Positions 14,437 to 15,400 of a stretch of 15,400 nucleotides of DNA are shown in pieces. The notes under the pieces were generated by a model that was not told the origin of the DNA, did not search any database, and saw only the letters and a program-made list of their open reading frames with translations. The position numbers and the translations under genes are program-made. The DNA comes from Clostridiaceae bacterium UBA4839. GTDB taxonomy: Bacteria > Bacillota > Clostridia > Clostridiales > Caloramatoraceae. The first letter of the stretch is position 1. Every line of letters starts with the position of its first letter. The DNA lies in NCBI GenBank assembly GCA_002400085.1, contig DHEX01000048.1, positions 1 through 15,400 of the forward strand, given 5' to 3'.

Positions 14437-14503
14437 ATTCTTAGAAGAGCCGATCCAGGGGCGTAGCAGCCGTTTGAACATTACGGATGGTAGCCATCGG
14501 ATA
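14437..14503 (+). repeat. Hairpin repeat copy B
   Basis: ATTCTTAGAAGAGCCGATCC (14437 on), AGGGGCGTAGCAGCCGTTTG, AACATTACGGATGG and TAGCCATCGGATA. CCGAT near the left can pair with ATCGG at the right end, and CCGT with ACGG further in. An alternative hairpin, GATGG-TAG-CCATC, sits in the right arm. It is the best-preserved short-loop copy and matches copy C over both arms. Confidence 0.8.
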
Positions 14504-14509
14504 AAAGTT

Positions 14510-14546
14510 AAGCTGCAGTATAAATGATATTATACTGCAGCTTTTT
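14510..14546 (+). terminator. Terminator between the iron-sulfur operon and convergent hisS
   Basis: AAGCTGCAGTATAA (14510-14523) pairs perfectly over 14 bp with TTATACTGCAGCTT (14530-14543) around ATGATA, followed by TTT. The T run is stronger on the plus strand. On the minus strand the stem is followed by AACTTTTAT, so it may also serve hisS. Confidence 0.8.
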
Positions 14547-14554
14547 AAAATGAA

Positions 14555-15400
14555 TCACCTTATCTTTTTTATTATATCTTCTATGGTTAATTTAAATTGT
14601 TCTCCTGTTTTCATGTTCTTTAATGTGAGAATATTAGTTTCCCTTTCTTCAGAGCCAATTAAAATCACATAAGTAACTCCTAATTTGTCTGCATAATTGA
14701 GCTTTTTTGAAACTTTGCCCTCTTCAAGGTATGTGTCAGCATTGATATTATTTTTAATTAATTTGTTTGCAACTGAAATAGTATATTCTAAATTATCATC
14801 TAATGATATAACTAAAATAGCAGATGGGGTTGAAGTACCGTTATCTGCTATGATGTTAGCTTCTTTAAACTGATAAAATAATCTTGTAAGACCAATGGAT
14901 ATGCCAACTCCCGGAAGTTTCTGATTGGTATAATATTCAGCTAAATTATCATATCTTCCCCCTGAACATACAGAACCAATAGATGGATAATCATTTAAAA
15001 TAGTTTCATATACGGTTCCTGTATAATAGTCAAGGCCTCTGGCAATTTTCAAGTCAATTATAAAGTTGGATTCTGGAACATCAAAGCATTTTATATAATA
15101 GCAAACTTTAGCTAACTCATCTAATCCTGTTTTAAATGTTTCATTTGAAATATTTAATTTGTTTAGAGCATTAAGTATCTCATCATTAGTTCCTTCAATA
15201 TTTATAAATTCAATTATTTTTTGAAGCGCTGAATTTTCAATTCCTAAATCAGAAAGTTCCTCTTTAACTGCACCTAGACCAATTTTATCAAGTTTATCAA
15301 TAATCCTTAAAACATCTGTTTTATTTTTAATATTTAAGGAATCAAAAAAGCCATTTAATATTTTTCTGTTATTTATGTGTATTGTAAAAGAATCAAATCC
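14555..15400 (-). CDS. hisS: Histidyl-tRNA synthetase, 5' end missing at window edge
   Basis: The C-terminal ~281 residues of a class II aminoacyl-tRNA synthetase that charges tRNA-His. The frame is open to the right edge, so the N-terminus, motif 1 and motif 2 lie outside; a TTG at 15052 is internal, not the start. Seen: the histidine-specific IARGLDYYTGTVYE block, GSVCSGGRYDNL, motif 3 (LPGVGISIGLTRL, with the ATP-binding Arg), then the anticodon-binding domain (SAILVISLDDN...DTYLEEGKVSKKLNYADKLGV...ILIGSEE). The IARGLDYYTGTVYE form differs from the LVRGLDYYTRTVFE form of many bacterial enzymes, so this may be the variant type found in some Firmicutes. It converges with the iron-sulfur operon. 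Confidence 0.93.
   Translation of the reverse strand, partial: GFDSFTIHINNRKILNGFFDSLNIKNKTDVLRIIDKLDKIGLGAVKEELSDLGIENSALQKIIEFINIEGTNDEILNALNKLNISNETFKTGLDELAKVCYYIKCFDVPESNFIIDLKIARGLDYYTGTVYETILNDYPSIGSVCSGGRYDNLAEYYTNQKLPGVGISIGLTRLFYQFKEANIIADNGTSTPSAILVISLDDNLEYTISVANKLIKNNINADTYLEEGKVSKKLNYADKLGVTYVILIGSEERETNILTLKNMKTGEQFKLTIEDIIKKIR

Noticed and set aside
14313..14503. Possible CRISPR array in the repeated segments between the iron-sulfur gene and hisS
   Set aside because: Only two copies of ~67 bases plus a related spacer, with no regular short repeat/spacer periodicity and no cas genes. The spacer itself is repeated elsewhere (after copy D).
14555..15052. hisS as a truncated 165-residue pseudogene starting at TTG 15052
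   Set aside because: The same frame is open and HisRS-like all the way to position 15400, so the gene simply runs out of the window.

Overview
The window reads as a low-G+C, A+T-rich anaerobic Firmicute, most likely a Clostridium-type organism. Evidence for this is strong AGGAGG-type ribosome binding sites, a complete six-gene Rnf operon in the clostridial order C-D-E... (here rnfC-D-G-E-A-B), a CD1871A-family mini-protein, and protein sequences of clostridial type. The species cannot be named from this sequence.

Left part (1-2480). The first ~67 bases look like the right end of an IS200/IS605-type element, the 3' end of its omega/guide RNA. Its last bases supply the stop codon of a divergent cis-prenyltransferase (UppS-like) gene on the minus strand. 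Divergent from that gene is a class V, cysteine-desulfurase-like PLP enzyme, followed by a strong terminator and a degenerate copy of a hairpin repeat.

Centre (2481-7774). A 350-base A+T-rich leader with a plausible promoter precedes rnfC, rnfD, rnfG, rnfE, rnfA and rnfB, which are tightly packed and end at a 13-bp hairpin terminator. Together they encode the membrane ferredoxin:NAD+ oxidoreductase that couples low-potential electron flow to ion export. Conserved flavin-attachment threonines, intramembrane cysteines and ferredoxin cysteines are all present. No flavin transferase (ApbE) gene is in the window.

Right part (7775-15400). A MITE-like inverted-repeat element separates the Rnf operon from a DEAD-box RNA helicase with a DbpA-type C-terminal RNA-binding domain. 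Next come two minus-strand genes: a secreted protein with three PrcB-like repeats and an SbsA-type Ig domain, and an endonuclease/exonuclease/phosphatase-fold enzyme. Divergent from these is a two-gene operon: a 44-residue CXXC membrane peptide overlapping a polytopic NapH-like iron-sulfur protein that starts at TTG. It converges on a partial histidyl-tRNA synthetase gene that runs off the right edge.

The least explained element is a dispersed hairpin repeat (copies near 2393, 9804, 14313 and 14437). Two copies begin exactly at the stop codon of the upstream gene, and the inner stem changes sequence between copies while still pairing. A second, unrelated inverted-repeat element lies at 7886-8040.
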